Program-made: the position numbers and the translations under genes | Assembly: GCA_028293745.1 (NCBI GenBank) | Contig: JAQGOF010000244.1 | Span: 1 to 46,710, forward strand | Origin: Gammaproteobacteria bacterium | GTDB taxonomy: Bacteria > Pseudomonadota > Gammaproteobacteria > Steroidobacterales > Steroidobacteraceae | Direction: 5' to 3' | DNA: 46,710 nucleotides | Notes under the pieces: model-generated | Seen by the model: the letters and a program-made list of their open reading frames with translations, nothing else | Told to the model about the DNA's origin: nothing | The model's database searches: none | Part shown: positions 32,539-41,654 of the stretch, one piece after another | Layout of the letters: the number at the start of each line of letters is the position of its first letter | Numbering within the stretch: the stretch's first letter is position 1

Positions 32539-35500
32539 ATGACCCCAGGCTGGCAATTCTGGATAGACCGCGGCGGAACATTCACGGATGTGATCGGGGT
32601 ATCTCCGACTGGACAACTCCACGTGCGGAAGGTCCTGTCCCAACTGGACGGGGCACAAGACCCCGGAATTCGGGGTGCACGTGACATTCTCTCGCCCTCC
32701 GACGCTCCAGTACATGCCGTGAAAGTCGGGACCACGGTCGCAACCAATGCTTTGCTCGAACGAACCGGAGAACCTGTACTCCTGGTGACCACGAAGGGAT
32801 TCGCGGACGGCCTCCGCATTGGCTACCAGAACCGTCCGGACATCTTCGCACGCCACATCGTGCTTTCCGATCGTCTGTATTCATCGGTCATAGAGACGTC
32901 CGAACGCATCGATTCCGTTGGGGTAACACTGACACCCTTGGATACGCAGGCTCTGCAAGCGGATCTACAGAGGGCTCGCGAAGCGGGACTCCGAACCGTT
33001 GCGATCGTTCTCATGCACGCCTGGCTGTTCCCGCAACACGAACGCGAGGCCGCCTCCATTGCACGCTCTCTTGGTTTTGAAGAGGTCTCGGTTTCTCACG
33101 AACTGTCCCCTCTCGTGCGTTATGTCGCACGAGGAGACACTACCGTACTGAACGCGTATCTAGCCTTGCCCTTGCGCCACTACGTTTCGGGCCTTCAGCG
33201 CGAGCTGCACAACCTCGATCCCAGCGCACGTCTCGAGCTGATGCAAAGTAACGGCGGTCTCGCTGCCGCCGATAGCTTCCACGCAATGTCGAGCGTCCTC
33301 TCAGGACCCGCAGGTGGCCTCATCGGCATGCAGTGGATTGGGAACCGCTTAGGTGTCCCGCGCTTGGTGGGCTTCGACATGGGTGGGACATCAACGGACG
33401 TGTCGCTACTTGACGGCGAGCTGCCGCGCCGCTTCGAGCACACCATCGCTGGCGTTCGGTTACAAAGTCCGATGCTGGACGTACATACGATCGCTGCCGG
33501 CGGTGGTTCGATCCTGCATTTTACCGACGGACGCTTTGCTGCGGGGCCTGACTCCGCCGGGGCCGATCCGGGTCCTGCGTGCTACGGCCGCGACGGCCCT
33601 TTGACGCTCACCGACGTCCAGGTACTGTTGGGACACTTGCGACCTGACACCCTGCCGACAGTTTTCGGACATGACGGCCGCGCGCGGATCGACACACGCG
33701 CCGTGGCCCGGAAGTTCGCCGCCCTCGAATCGGAAATAACTGCAGGTGCGGTGACAAACATGCAGGCCGAGACCCTTGCAGAGTCGTTCCTCGACGTTGC
33801 CGTCGAAGCGATGGCCAACGCGATCCGTCAAGTCTCAACCCGCCAAGGGCTTGATGCTGCCGAGTTTACGCTGTTTTGTTTTGGTGGCGCTGCGGGCCAA
33901 CACGCCTGTCGCGTGGCGCAAGCCGCGGGCATGCAACGAGTTCTCGTGCATCCCCTCGCCAGCGTCCTGTCGGCATTCGGAATCGGCGTGGCGGATCGCC
34001 TCGCAATGCGTCGCGCCAGCCTGAGACTACCCCTCACACCAGCGGCGCTCGGTGCCGCTGACGACAGATTGCGCGAGCTGGAAAGGCAGGCCCGCGATGA
34101 GCTTGCCACCTATTCAACTAATGCGGCTATCTCCGTGGAACACTGGCTGGAGCTGCGCGCTGGCGACAGTGAGACAAGTCTGTCCGTCCCTGCATCGTCG
34201 TACGAGAACGTCCTTGCAGGCTTCTCGGCCATGCATCTCAAGCGTTTCGGGTTCGCCGCATCTGCGCGCAGTGTCGTAATCGAAGCCGTGCGGATCGAAG
34301 CGCGAATGGCCTCAATCGACCCGATATCACTGCGGATGCCAGAGCCAGCCGCAGAAAGCGCCCTCCCTTCGTCAGCGCGCGCATGGTTTGGCGCATGGCT
34401 TGACGTGCCCCTGGTACGCAGCGCATCCCTCACTGGCGAGATCACCGGCCCTGCGCTCATCGTCGAGCCCAATTCAACCGTGGTGCTGGAGCGCGGCTGG
34501 CGAGCCCGCCGCCTTCCCGGTGGCGAATTGATGTTAGAAGTCACTCCCGCCCCAGCGCCACACGCCGCGGTGAACGCCTCCGCGCCGCTCCCCGCCGCGG
34601 TTACCAGCGCCGCCGCCCCCACCCCAGCCCGCATCGAAATCTTCAACAACCTCTTCATGCACATCGCCGAGCAGATGGGCGAGGTGCTCAAGGCCACCGC
34701 ACAATCCGTCAACATCAAAGAGCGCCTCGACTACTCCTGCGCACTTTTTGATGCGAGCGGCGGCCTGGTCGCGAACGCGCCTCACATGCCCGTGCATTTG
34801 GGCTCAATGGGCGCAAGCGTGCGGGCAATCATCGAAGCCGCCGTCATGCGCCCCGGTGATTCCTGGCTGGTTAACAGCCCATACCACGGCGGCACTCACC
34901 TGCCCGACATGACGGTCGTCACGCCAGTATTCCTCGGCGACGCGACGCAACCCGACTTCTTTGTCGCCTCTCGCGCGCACCACGCCGACATCGGTGGCAC
35001 GACCCCAGGCTCCATGCCCCCGTTCAGCAAAACAATCGAAGAAGAAGGCGTCCTATTCGAATGCTTTCCTCTTGTCGTCGCGGGCACGCTCCGCGAGAAC
35101 GAACTCCGCGACGCTCTGCTATCAGCGCGATACCCGGCGCGCAACCCCGATCAGAATGTGGCCGACCTGCAGGCACAGTTAGCCGCCAACGCGCGCGGCA
35201 TCGCCGAAATCGAACGCGCTGTGCAGCGGCACACCCTACCCGTTATTCGTAGCTACATGCGGCATGTGCAAGACAATGCTGCCGCGAGCGTGCGCAATGC
35301 CATCGATCACCTGCAACCTGGCGAATTCCGCTACGAGATGGATAGCGGACAAGTCATTGCGGTTCGCATCGACATTGATCACAAGATCAAAAGCGCACGC
35401 ATCGACTTCACCGGGACGTCTGCTCAAGATCCCCACAACTTCAATGCCCCGCGCGCCGTGTGTTTAGCGGCGGTGCTGTACGTCTTCCGCACCTTGATCG

Positions 35501-36144
35501 ACCGCCCGATCCCGCTCAACGAAGGCTGCCTGGAGCCGTTGGAGGTGATCATTCCGTCCGGCTCGATGTTGGACCCCGCGCGTCCGGCTGCCGTGGCGGC
35601 CGGAAACGTCGAGACCTCGCAATGCATCGTAGATGCGTTGTATGGAGCCTTGGGCATACTCGCAGCCTCTCAGGGCACAATGAACAATCTGACATTCGGC
35701 GACAACCGCCTGCAGTATTACGAGACGATCGCCGGCGGTGCGGGCGCGGGGCCTGATTTCGACGGCTGTGACGCCGTGCAGACCCACATGACCAACTCAC
35801 GACTCACGGACCCGGAAATCCTCGAGTCGAAATTTCCCGTTCTCGTGCGTGAGTTCTCCGTGCGCAGAGGATCTGGCGGACGCGGCCTCAACCGTGGCGG
35901 CGATGGGACGGTGCGACGCCTGGAGTTTCGGGCACCAATGTCAGGCGCGCTGTTGGCCAATCACCGGCGCATTGCACCATTTGGCTTGAAGGGCGGAAGC
36001 GCCGGCTCAGTTGGCACTGCGTCGATCCGCCGCACGTCCGGTGAGGTCGAGCACTTGGGCGCCACGGCGCGCTTCGACGTCGCGCCCGGCGACGAGCTGA
36101 CGATTGAGACGCCCGGCGGCGGGGGCTATGGGACGCGCAAGTGA
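32539..36144 (+). CDS. 5-oxoprolinase (ATP-hydrolysing), HyuA-HyuB fusion
   Basis: 1201 residues. N-terminal half (about 1-680) is hydantoinase A-like: IDRGGTFTDVIG phosphate loop, GTTVATNALLER, SGPAGGLIGM and GFDMGGTSTDVSL, then AGGGSILHF and the GADPGPACYG signature. After an Ala/Pro-rich linker (about 675-700) comes the hydantoinase B-like half, with the FMHIAEQMGEVL start, NSPYHGGTHLPDMTVVTPVF, SRAHHADIGG and a C-terminal GGGGYG. One-chain enzymes of this layout hydrolyse 5-oxo-L-proline to glutamate with ATP and clear the pyroglutamate formed from glutamine and glutathione. Its last 19 bases overlap the convergent sheath gene. Related single-chain hydantoinases are possible but less likely. 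Confidence 0.9.
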   Translation: MTPGWQFWIDRGGTFTDVIGVSPTGQLHVRKVLSQLDGAQDPGIRGARDILSPSDAPVHAVKVGTTVATNALLERTGEPVLLVTTKGFADGLRIGYQNRPDIFARHIVLSDRLYSSVIETSERIDSVGVTLTPLDTQALQADLQRAREAGLRTVAIVLMHAWLFPQHEREAASIARSLGFEEVSVSHELSPLVRYVARGDTTVLNAYLALPLRHYVSGLQRELHNLDPSARLELMQSNGGLAAADSFHAMSSVLSGPAGGLIGMQWIGNRLGVPRLVGFDMGGTSTDVSLLDGELPRRFEHTIAGVRLQSPMLDVHTIAAGGGSILHFTDGRFAAGPDSAGADPGPACYGRDGPLTLTDVQVLLGHLRPDTLPTVFGHDGRARIDTRAVARKFAALESEITAGAVTNMQAETLAESFLDVAVEAMANAIRQVSTRQGLDAAEFTLFCFGGAAGQHACRVAQAAGMQRVLVHPLASVLSAFGIGVADRLAMRRASLRLPLTPAALGAADDRLRELERQARDELATYSTNAAISVEHWLELRAGDSETSLSVPASSYENVLAGFSAMHLKRFGFAASARSVVIEAVRIEARMASIDPISLRMPEPAAESALPSSARAWFGAWLDVPLVRSASLTGEITGPALIVEPNSTVVLERGWRARRLPGGELMLEVTPAPAPHAAVNASAPLPAAVTSAAAPTPARIEIFNNLFMHIAEQMGEVLKATAQSVNIKERLDYSCALFDASGGLVANAPHMPVHLGSMGASVRAIIEAAVMRPGDSWLVNSPYHGGTHLPDMTVVTPVFLGDATQPDFFVASRAHHADIGGTTPGSMPPFSKTIEEEGVLFECFPLVVAGTLRENELRDALLSARYPARNPDQNVADLQAQLAANARGIAEIERAVQRHTLPVIRSYMRHVQDNAAASVRNAIDHLQPGEFRYEMDSGQVIAVRIDIDHKIKSARIDFTGTSAQDPHNFNAPRAVCLAAVLYVFRTLIDRPIPLNEGCLEPLEVIIPSGSMLDPARPAAVAAGNVETSQCIVDALYGALGILAASQGTMNNLTFGDNRLQYYETIAGGAGAGPDFDGCDAVQTHMTNSRLTDPEILESKFPVLVREFSVRRGSGGRGLNRGGDGTVRRLEFRAPMSGALLANHRRIAPFGLKGGSAGSVGTASIRRTSGEVEHLGATARFDVAPGDELTIETPGGGGYGTRK

Positions 36145-37799
36145 ATGCCGGCCGGTGGGTACTTCGGTGATGGCCACGGGTGATCCCGAAGGATAGCCGT
36201 CTCGATTTCCCACTCCACCCGATGCTTGGACGTGGCCAGCCGGTTCACAGAGACCGGACGGACCCTGCTCGACGCCGAATGGTGCGTGACCATCCAGGTA
36301 TCGAACTCGCCGGGCTTGCTCGTTGCGAACCCGTACAGCAGGTTGAACTTGCCTTCGGCCACAGTCTCCTCGCGGTTAACACGATCGTCGGCGATGGCGA
36401 AATGACTTTCATCGGGCGAGGTCCCAACGAAAGCGCCCTGCTCGGCAAGCGCTTCTAAAAACGCATCAACCAACGCTCGCGCACGCTCCCAGGTCGACGG
36501 AATGTTCGGCTCCATCAAAACCCATCGCGTCCCCTGCTCGATGCTGGACGCAACAAACAGCGCCAACCGACGCGCCGACAAATACTTCCAATCGGACGCC
36601 CCTACGCCGCCAGCCGCCAGCGTGCGCGGGCTCAAGCTCTGCCGAGCGTTTGAGCGCGAGGAGACGAGCGTATTCACTCCAGCCTGAGACAGCCGCACTC
36701 GCTCCTGGTCAGAGACGACGGCTGCCGGCCGCAGTCCGGGGCGCAGGAAAGACTCTTCGCTCTCCGTAGCTGCCCATACCGGCGATGCCTCATCCGCCCG
36801 AGCGATCATTCCAGCAGCCGCGCCGCAGGACGCAAACGTCTCCGCGCGCCCCCGTAGCCGGTCGAACGATTGGACGCGGGGGAAATACATCACGGCGTTA
36901 TCACTGCGGAAGGGCCAATTGCGAAGCGCCTCGAGCGCCGTTCGAGGTGATATCCAGGTGGAAGGCGGATCGACGATCAGAATTGCGTGGCGGTCTCTGC
37001 AGAACTTCGCTGCCACGAGCAAAGTGCTCAGACCCACGTCGTGCTCGCGAGCAAGCGGAGGGATACACAACAAGTTGAAGGCAGGCGTCGCTTGCAGCGC
37101 GAACATGCCGGTGCTCTCGGTCGCGGACCCGATGACGTCATAGTCGGTAAGAGGCGCGCCGTCGTCGCCATCTGGGTTGGAGACCGCATAACCGATTGTG
37201 GAGCGGCTTCCGCCAGTCGCCGAGCGCTCTGGTCGCTTGATGGGGACGGGTCCATGGACGCGGGCGAGATGCGACTCCAAAAGTGCGTTGGTGACGAACC
37301 GCCCAGACTGGCCCAGGACTGACAGCCGGCGGAAGATCTCCTGGTCTTCGATCAGCTCCGAGCCCGCCGAGCGAACCCGCTGCAGGACGACGTTGAAGCT
37401 GTCGGCGTCGCTCTCAGGGATTCCGTCGTAATCGACGGAGGCCCGCAAAAACTCCCGCGAACCCGGGTTTACTCCAATGAGGCGCAGACTCGACGAGCCG
37501 GCCGGCAGCGTGATGGTCGGCGGTCGCGCGCCATTGGTCACCCGTACGACAAATGCACGACGCCCACCATTTTCAAAATAATGATCGATGGCGTATGACA
37601 CCGGTGCCGGCTGCCAAAGCCCGCCAAAAAGATGTTGAAAATCGGAAAAGCTGGAGACGGCGACGGGTCGGTTCACCGGCCCCTTCAGCGTGCGACCAAC
37701 AAAGGCTGCGACACCGGTAGGTACCCGTCCGATCGCGTGCAGCGCTCGTTCTATTGTCAGGTCTTCGAGACCCGATGTGCGGCTATCAGCCGGCGCCAA
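36126..37799 (-). CDS. Orphan contractile-tail sheath protein
   Basis: 557 residues from TTG 37799; no ATG/GTG exists before the upstream stop, and AGGGG stands eight bases before the TTG. N-terminal region matches phage and eCIS sheath proteins: VPTGVAAFVGRTLKGPVNRPV, VSSFSDFQHLFGG, then SYAIDHYFENGGRRAFVVRV. The middle is a variable domain. The C-terminal sheath domain is clear: LSARRLALFVASSIEQGTRWV, MEPNIPSTWERARALVDAFL, QGAFVGTSPDESHFAI and a closing KPGEFDTW. Sheath subunits surround a tail tube and contract. No tube, baseplate, spike, ATPase or fibre gene lies beside it: neighbours are 5-oxoprolinase and envelope genes. It may be a domesticated relic or work with a locus elsewhere. Confidence 0.85.
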   Translation of the reverse strand: MAPADSRTSGLEDLTIERALHAIGRVPTGVAAFVGRTLKGPVNRPVAVSSFSDFQHLFGGLWQPAPVSYAIDHYFENGGRRAFVVRVTNGARPPTITLPAGSSSLRLIGVNPGSREFLRASVDYDGIPESDADSFNVVLQRVRSAGSELIEDQEIFRRLSVLGQSGRFVTNALLESHLARVHGPVPIKRPERSATGGSRSTIGYAVSNPDGDDGAPLTDYDVIGSATESTGMFALQATPAFNLLCIPPLAREHDVGLSTLLVAAKFCRDRHAILIVDPPSTWISPRTALEALRNWPFRSDNAVMYFPRVQSFDRLRGRAETFASCGAAAGMIARADEASPVWAATESEESFLRPGLRPAAVVSDQERVRLSQAGVNTLVSSRSNARQSLSPRTLAAGGVGASDWKYLSARRLALFVASSIEQGTRWVLMEPNIPSTWERARALVDAFLEALAEQGAFVGTSPDESHFAIADDRVNREETVAEGKFNLLYGFATSKPGEFDTWMVTHHSASSRVRPVSVNRLATSKHRVEWEIETAILRDHPWPSPKYPPAGIHLRVP

Positions 37800-37861
37800 C
37801 TTGTTATCCCCTGATACTGCGCAGGGGACTGTAGCATACGCGTTCTAAGACGTCGTCGAAT

Positions 37862-38020
37862 TCAGCGTTGTGAAACGCGCTGTGGCTGCGTAGGTGGTGC
37901 CGAGTCGACAGCTTTCTCAGCGTCGCGTTTTACATCTTCTTCGCGGGCGCGCTCGAGATCCTCCCGCTTGCGGGCGATCTCGGCGAGCATGATCTGCAAC
38001 CACTCGGATAGCGCGGCCAT
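37862..38020 (-). CDS. 52-residue hypothetical protein coupled to the L,D-transpeptidase
   Basis: Starts with ATG 38020, sharing bases with the TAA of the transpeptidase gene (TAATG overlap). Sequence begins MAALSEWLQIMLAEIARKRE and is rich in Glu, Arg and Lys; the first 35 residues should form one charged helix, the tail is Pro/Gln-rich. No signal peptide or membrane helix. Family not recognised. The stop/start overlap and the helical make-up support it as a real gene, probably a cytoplasmic partner or regulator co-translated with the transpeptidase. Confidence 0.6.
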   Translation of the reverse strand: MAALSEWLQIMLAEIARKREDLERAREEDVKRDAEKAVDSAPPTQPQRVSQR

Positions 38021-39324
38021 TATTTCGACCCGTCCTGAGCACCTGGCCCACCTTCCTCGCCGGCCGGTTTGTCCAAAGCCGGATCGCGTTTGCCATTGCC
38101 TGCGGGACGCGTGAGGGCCGGATCACCCTTCGTCCCCGACGAACCCGGCGCCGCAGCACCGGGATCCGGCGGCTGCATATCCGAGATGACCTGCCGGAAA
38201 GTGCCTTCATCCATCGGCAGATCGGTGGTGCCATCCCACGTGGACCCTTCCGGAATCCGGTTCTGCACTTTGGGTGCGGCGGCCAGTACCTGCTCGAGAC
38301 TGCCATCGGCCTGAGAGATCGGCACGGGCACGCCGCGCGGCGTGTGCGACAGATCCGACACCAGGTTCCAGCTCACCTGCTCATTGTGACTCTTCAGCTG
38401 TTTCTGCAGCGTGGCGGCGAGTGACTTGTTGAGAAGTTTTTTTTGCGCTTTCTTCCAGTCGCGCGGATCGTCCTCGAGTACATCGAACGCCTGCATATAA
38501 AGCTGGCCGTCCTTCCACCCGAACACGAAGGGCTGGTTGACCACGCGCACCGGGGTGCCGATGGGGACCATTTCGAACAATTCCGCGATGTCCTCGGGAT
38601 ACAGCCGGATGCAGCCATGACTCGAGCGCAAGCCGACGCCCGCGGGCTTGTTGGTCCCGTGAATGAGATAGCTCGGCCAATCCAGGTAGAACGCGTACCG
38701 CCCCAGCGGGTTGTCCGGTCCGGGCCCGATGACCGGGTCCAGGATCTCGCCGTTCTCCTTGTGCTCTTTGCGCACCGATACCGGCACCCGCCAGGTGGGA
38801 TCCTTCTGCCGGCGAACGATTTTGGTCACACCCTCGGGCGTTTTCCAACCGACCTTGCCGATGCCGATGGGATGGGTGATGACGACCTGGGGCTCGCCCT
38901 TCTTGTGCGCCGGGAAATAAAAAATCCGCATCGCAGCAATGTTGACGACCACGCCCTGGTGCGGCGCGTTGGGAAGAATGAACTCGGTGGGTACGACAAT
39001 CTGCTTGTCGGCCCCCGGCAGCCACGGATCAACCTTGGGATTGGCCCTGAGGATCTCCTCGTAGCCGATGTTGAAGCGGCGTGCGATGTCTGTAAGCGTG
39101 TCTTCCTTGGTCGTCGTCGTGAGCTGGACCACGCCAACCACATCCTGATCGGGAGCCAGCTCGAACCGTTGAGTCTCCGTCGGAGGTGCTTCCACCGGGG
39201 CCGGGGGCGGCGGGGGCGGGGGCGGGGCCTCTTTGTTCCGTTCTTTGAAGAGAGAGCAGGCTACGACGAGGGTGCAGAAAGCCGCCGCGGCAGTCGCGCG
39301 GAGCGCATTGGGTACGAACTTCAT
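38020..39324 (-). CDS. L,D-transpeptidase lipoprotein with LysM domain (YkuD family)
   Basis: 434 residues. Signal peptide with a lipobox, TLVVAC (Cys23), then a poly-Pro spacer, a LysM domain (about residues 70-113, DTLTDIARRFNIGYEEILRANP) and a YkuD catalytic domain with the HGTN stretch and SSHGCIRLY (catalytic Cys238). Makes 3-3 cross-links or attaches proteins to peptidoglycan, as ErfK/YbiS. The C-terminal 80 residues are Pro/Gly/Asp-rich and unstructured. It follows two TPM genes by 45 bases and is coupled to a 52-residue gene behind it. Confidence 0.92.
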   Translation of the reverse strand: MKFVPNALRATAAAAFCTLVVACSLFKERNKEAPPPPPPPPAPVEAPPTETQRFELAPDQDVVGVVQLTTTTKEDTLTDIARRFNIGYEEILRANPKVDPWLPGADKQIVVPTEFILPNAPHQGVVVNIAAMRIFYFPAHKKGEPQVVITHPIGIGKVGWKTPEGVTKIVRRQKDPTWRVPVSVRKEHKENGEILDPVIGPGPDNPLGRYAFYLDWPSYLIHGTNKPAGVGLRSSHGCIRLYPEDIAELFEMVPIGTPVRVVNQPFVFGWKDGQLYMQAFDVLEDDPRDWKKAQKKLLNKSLAATLQKQLKSHNEQVSWNLVSDLSHTPRGVPVPISQADGSLEQVLAAAPKVQNRIPEGSTWDGTTDLPMDEGTFRQVISDMQPPDPGAAAPGSSGTKGDPALTRPAGNGKRDPALDKPAGEEGGPGAQDGSK

Positions 39325-39369
39325 GGTTCAGCGATTATGGCATCGTCTTCCTGAACGGGGGCTGCCTTG

Positions 39370-39867
39370 TCAAAGGAGGACGGGCTGATTGGGCAGCTCG
39401 TCGGCATTGCCTCGCCGCCCCGGGAAGTGGCGGGATAACAGTCTGCCGACGCCTCGCACGCCCGCGACCGATCCCTCGCCGAAACGTCCCTCGCGGTAGT
39501 GGCCCTCCATCTCGCGGCAGACTCCATCCCACTCTGACTGTGCAATGCGGGCCGCAATTCCCCGGTCGGCGACGATTTCCACGATGTGGTCGGCGAGCAG
39601 CAGGTAGATGAGCACTCCATTGTTCTGGGCCGTGTCCCAAACGCCCAGCTGCCCGAAGACCTGCATGGCTCGTTGCCGAGGCGGCAGGTCCTGCACCAGA
39701 TCGGGCAAGTCCAGGGCGGTCTCCACGACGAAGCGAATCTCGCCTGCGTGCAGGGACTCGGCTTCGCGGATGGCCACTTCGATGTCGGCGAGCACCCTGG
39801 GCGTGAAGTGGCGCCGCGTGGTCCAGCGCGTAAAGAAGATATGACGCAGGAATCGGCCGGCGTTCAT
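39370..39867 (-). CDS. TPM-domain protein (second copy, short)
   Basis: 165 residues from ATG 39867. TPM fold, as in YgcG and plant TLP18.3 proteins: HAGEIRFVVETALDL, NGVLIYLLLADHIVEIVADRGIAARI and SEWDGVCREMEGHYREGRF. Apart from the first 15 residues there is no membrane helix, so the domain may lie in the cytoplasm or be peripheral. It stands nine bases after the longer TPM gene. TPM proteins are tied to envelope quality control and, with LemA, to membrane-associated signalling; the mechanism is unclear. Confidence 0.85.
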   Translation of the reverse strand: MNAGRFLRHIFFTRWTTRRHFTPRVLADIEVAIREAESLHAGEIRFVVETALDLPDLVQDLPPRQRAMQVFGQLGVWDTAQNNGVLIYLLLADHIVEIVADRGIAARIAQSEWDGVCREMEGHYREGRFGEGSVAGVRGVGRLLSRHFPGRRGNADELPNQPVLL

Positions 39868-39876
39868 GCAATCAGA

Positions 39877-40809
39877 CTACCAACGCCCGGAGGCGCCGCC
39901 GCCGTTGAAGCCGCCCCCACCCCCGCTGAACCCGCCACCCCCTCCCGTGAAGCCGCCACCACCACTACCGAAACCGCCTCCCCATCCGCCTGCACGCGGA
40001 TAGCTCGACCAGATTCCCCCGCCCGAGAACCCCGATATCAGGGAAAACAGGAAGGCAATCAGGCCTGCGATCACCGCAATGAAAATCGCCTGCCCCACGA
40101 AGTACACCATGGCGCCCGTGGCTGCCCCGGCGATCACTGCCCCCAATCCGCGGCCAAACAACGAGCGCAGCACGACGGACCCAAAGAGCACGGCAACGAA
40201 CAGAAACGGCACGAGGTGGGAGACACCGCGCACGGAGTGGCCCTGCCATCCCAGATCGGGCGCGGGAAGTTCCTCCCCGTCGATGACCCGGATCATCTGG
40301 TCCAGGCCCGCATTGATGCCGCCGTAGAAATCTCCCTGGCGGAACAGCGGAATGATGGTTTCGGAAATGATCCGGTGGGCAGTGAGGTCAGGCAGGACAC
40401 CTTCCAGCCCCTTGCCAACCTCGATGCGCACGTCCCGGTCATTCTTCGCGACAATCAGCAAGGCCCCGTCGTCGATCTTCCGGCGTCCGAGCTGCCACTG
40501 ATCGACTACGCGGATCGAATATTGCGCGATCTCCTCGGGCTCCGTCGTCGGCACGACCAGCACCGCAACCTGCGAACCCTTGCGGGCTTCGAGCGCGGAA
40601 AGCTTCTCCTCGAGGAGCGACTGTTGCTCGGCCGTTAACGTACCGGTGAGGTCGGTGACCCGGGCGGTGAGCTTGGGAATGGGCTGCAGGTTCTGGGCAA
40701 AGGCGCAGAGGCTCGCTGCGAGCACCACCAGGTATGCGAGGCGCAGGCCCACGGATCGCGGCGTCGCGAGTTGCCGGGCCGCGGCGCGGGCCGCTGCGTG
40801 CAGGCCCAT
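39877..40809 (-). CDS. YgcG-like TPM-domain membrane protein
   Basis: 310 residues. Signal peptide (cut near SLCAFA), periplasmic TPM domain (LTARVTDLTGTLTAEQQSLL, KGSQVAVLVVPTTEPE, DDGALLIVAKNDRDVRIEVG), then one or two membrane helices (about residues 200-260) and a Gly/Phe/Ser-rich tail of FSGGGGGF repeats, the usual end of YgcG proteins. lemA ends five bases before its ATG. LemA plus TPM proteins commonly form one operon and may work as an envelope stress or protease-related complex; this is known co-occurrence, not proven function. Confidence 0.9.
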   Translation of the reverse strand: MGLHAAARAAARQLATPRSVGLRLAYLVVLAASLCAFAQNLQPIPKLTARVTDLTGTLTAEQQSLLEEKLSALEARKGSQVAVLVVPTTEPEEIAQYSIRVVDQWQLGRRKIDDGALLIVAKNDRDVRIEVGKGLEGVLPDLTAHRIISETIIPLFRQGDFYGGINAGLDQMIRVIDGEELPAPDLGWQGHSVRGVSHLVPFLFVAVLFGSVVLRSLFGRGLGAVIAGAATGAMVYFVGQAIFIAVIAGLIAFLFSLISGFSGGGIWSSYPRAGGWGGGFGSGGGGFTGGGGGFSGGGGGFNGGGASGRW

Positions 40810-40814
40810 CGAAG

Positions 40815-41459
40815 TTACTTCGGGCCTGGCCCCGCGCCGGAGGGCGCGGGTGGCGCCGGAGGATCGCCGAAATCCACTGTCGGGGGCGCCGCAATGGCCT
40901 GCTCGTTCGGCACCGTAAAATTCGGCTTCACCTGGAAATCAAACATCTTCGCCGTGAGGTTGGTCGGGAAAGCGCGCGCGGTCGTGTTGAAGTTGCGGAC
41001 CGCGTCGATGTAGCGCTGCCGGGCGACGGCGATCCGGTTCTCGGTGCCCTCGAGCTGCGCCTGCAGATCGCGGAAATTCTCGTTCGATTTCAGGTCCGGG
41101 TAAGCCTCGGCCACCGCGATCAGGCTCTTGACCGAGGAGCCGAGCTGGCCTTGAGCCGCCTGGAATTTGGCGAACGCCTCCGGGTTGTTGAGCAACTCCG
41201 GCGTCAGTTGGATGGAGCTGGCCGTCTTCGCGCGCGCTTCGGCGACCCCGATCAGCACCTGCTGCTCCTGGTTGGCGTACCCCTTGACCGTCCTGACGAG
41301 ATTGGGAATCAGCTCGGCCCGCCGCTGATATTGATTGATCACCTGCGACCACGCCGCCTTCACATCCTCGTCCTCCCGCGTCAGCTGGCTGTAGCCGCAA
41401 CCGGAAAGGGACGCGGTGGACGCGAAAATAACAAGGAAAGCAAGGGACCATGCACGCAT
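40815..41459 (-). CDS. LemA family lipoprotein
   Basis: 214 residues from ATG 41459; a second ATG six bases upstream touches GAGGAG, while GAGGAG sits six bases before 41459, so the latter is preferred. Lipobox LSGCG (Cys21). LemA core: ELIPNLVRTVKGYANQEQ, FRDLQAQLEGTENRIAVARQRY and DAVRNFNTTARAFPTN, all helical. The C terminus is Pro-rich. LemA proteins sit beside TPM proteins in many bacteria. First gene of a five-gene leftward group; the 195-base gap to the MHYT gene should hold its promoter. Confidence 0.9.
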   Translation of the reverse strand: MRAWSLAFLVIFASTASLSGCGYSQLTREDEDVKAAWSQVINQYQRRAELIPNLVRTVKGYANQEQQVLIGVAEARAKTASSIQLTPELLNNPEAFAKFQAAQGQLGSSVKSLIAVAEAYPDLKSNENFRDLQAQLEGTENRIAVARQRYIDAVRNFNTTARAFPTNLTAKMFDFQVKPNFTVPNEQAIAAPPTVDFGDPPAPPAPSGAGPGPK

Positions 41460-41654
41460 CGGCATCTCCTCGACGATTCTTTTGATTTCAAGTACTTGGC
41501 TTTAAGCGGTCGGACGCCCCGCAAGGGGAATTGTCACACGCCGGCGCGCGGTACGGTATTCAATCACAGACGCGACCAACGTCATCAAGCACGCTGCAGC
41601 AATGGCCGATATCCCTCTTATCGGAGGGAATGCCATCAATGGAGTGCGTGCCGC

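Noticed and set aside
32143..32856. Minus-strand frames extending the ATL gene upstream into the 5-oxoprolinase gene
   Set aside because: Only the part after ATG 32438 is MGMT-like; the rest is antisense to a conserved HyuA domain.
34540..34640. Possible fusion joint of two separate genes in the 5-oxoprolinase frame
   Set aside because: HyuA-HyuB fusion with an Ala/Pro linker is the normal layout of one-chain 5-oxoprolinases.
39895..39990. Short tandem GC-rich repeat
   Set aside because: It encodes the Gly/Phe/Ser-rich tail usual for YgcG-like TPM proteins, so it is codon-level low complexity and not a DNA element.
40734..41654. Long in-frame extension upstream of the MHYT-GGDEF-EAL gene
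   Set aside because: It runs antisense to lemA and the YgcG-like gene and has Arg-rich non-coding composition; the protein starts properly at the ATG before the first MHYT helix.
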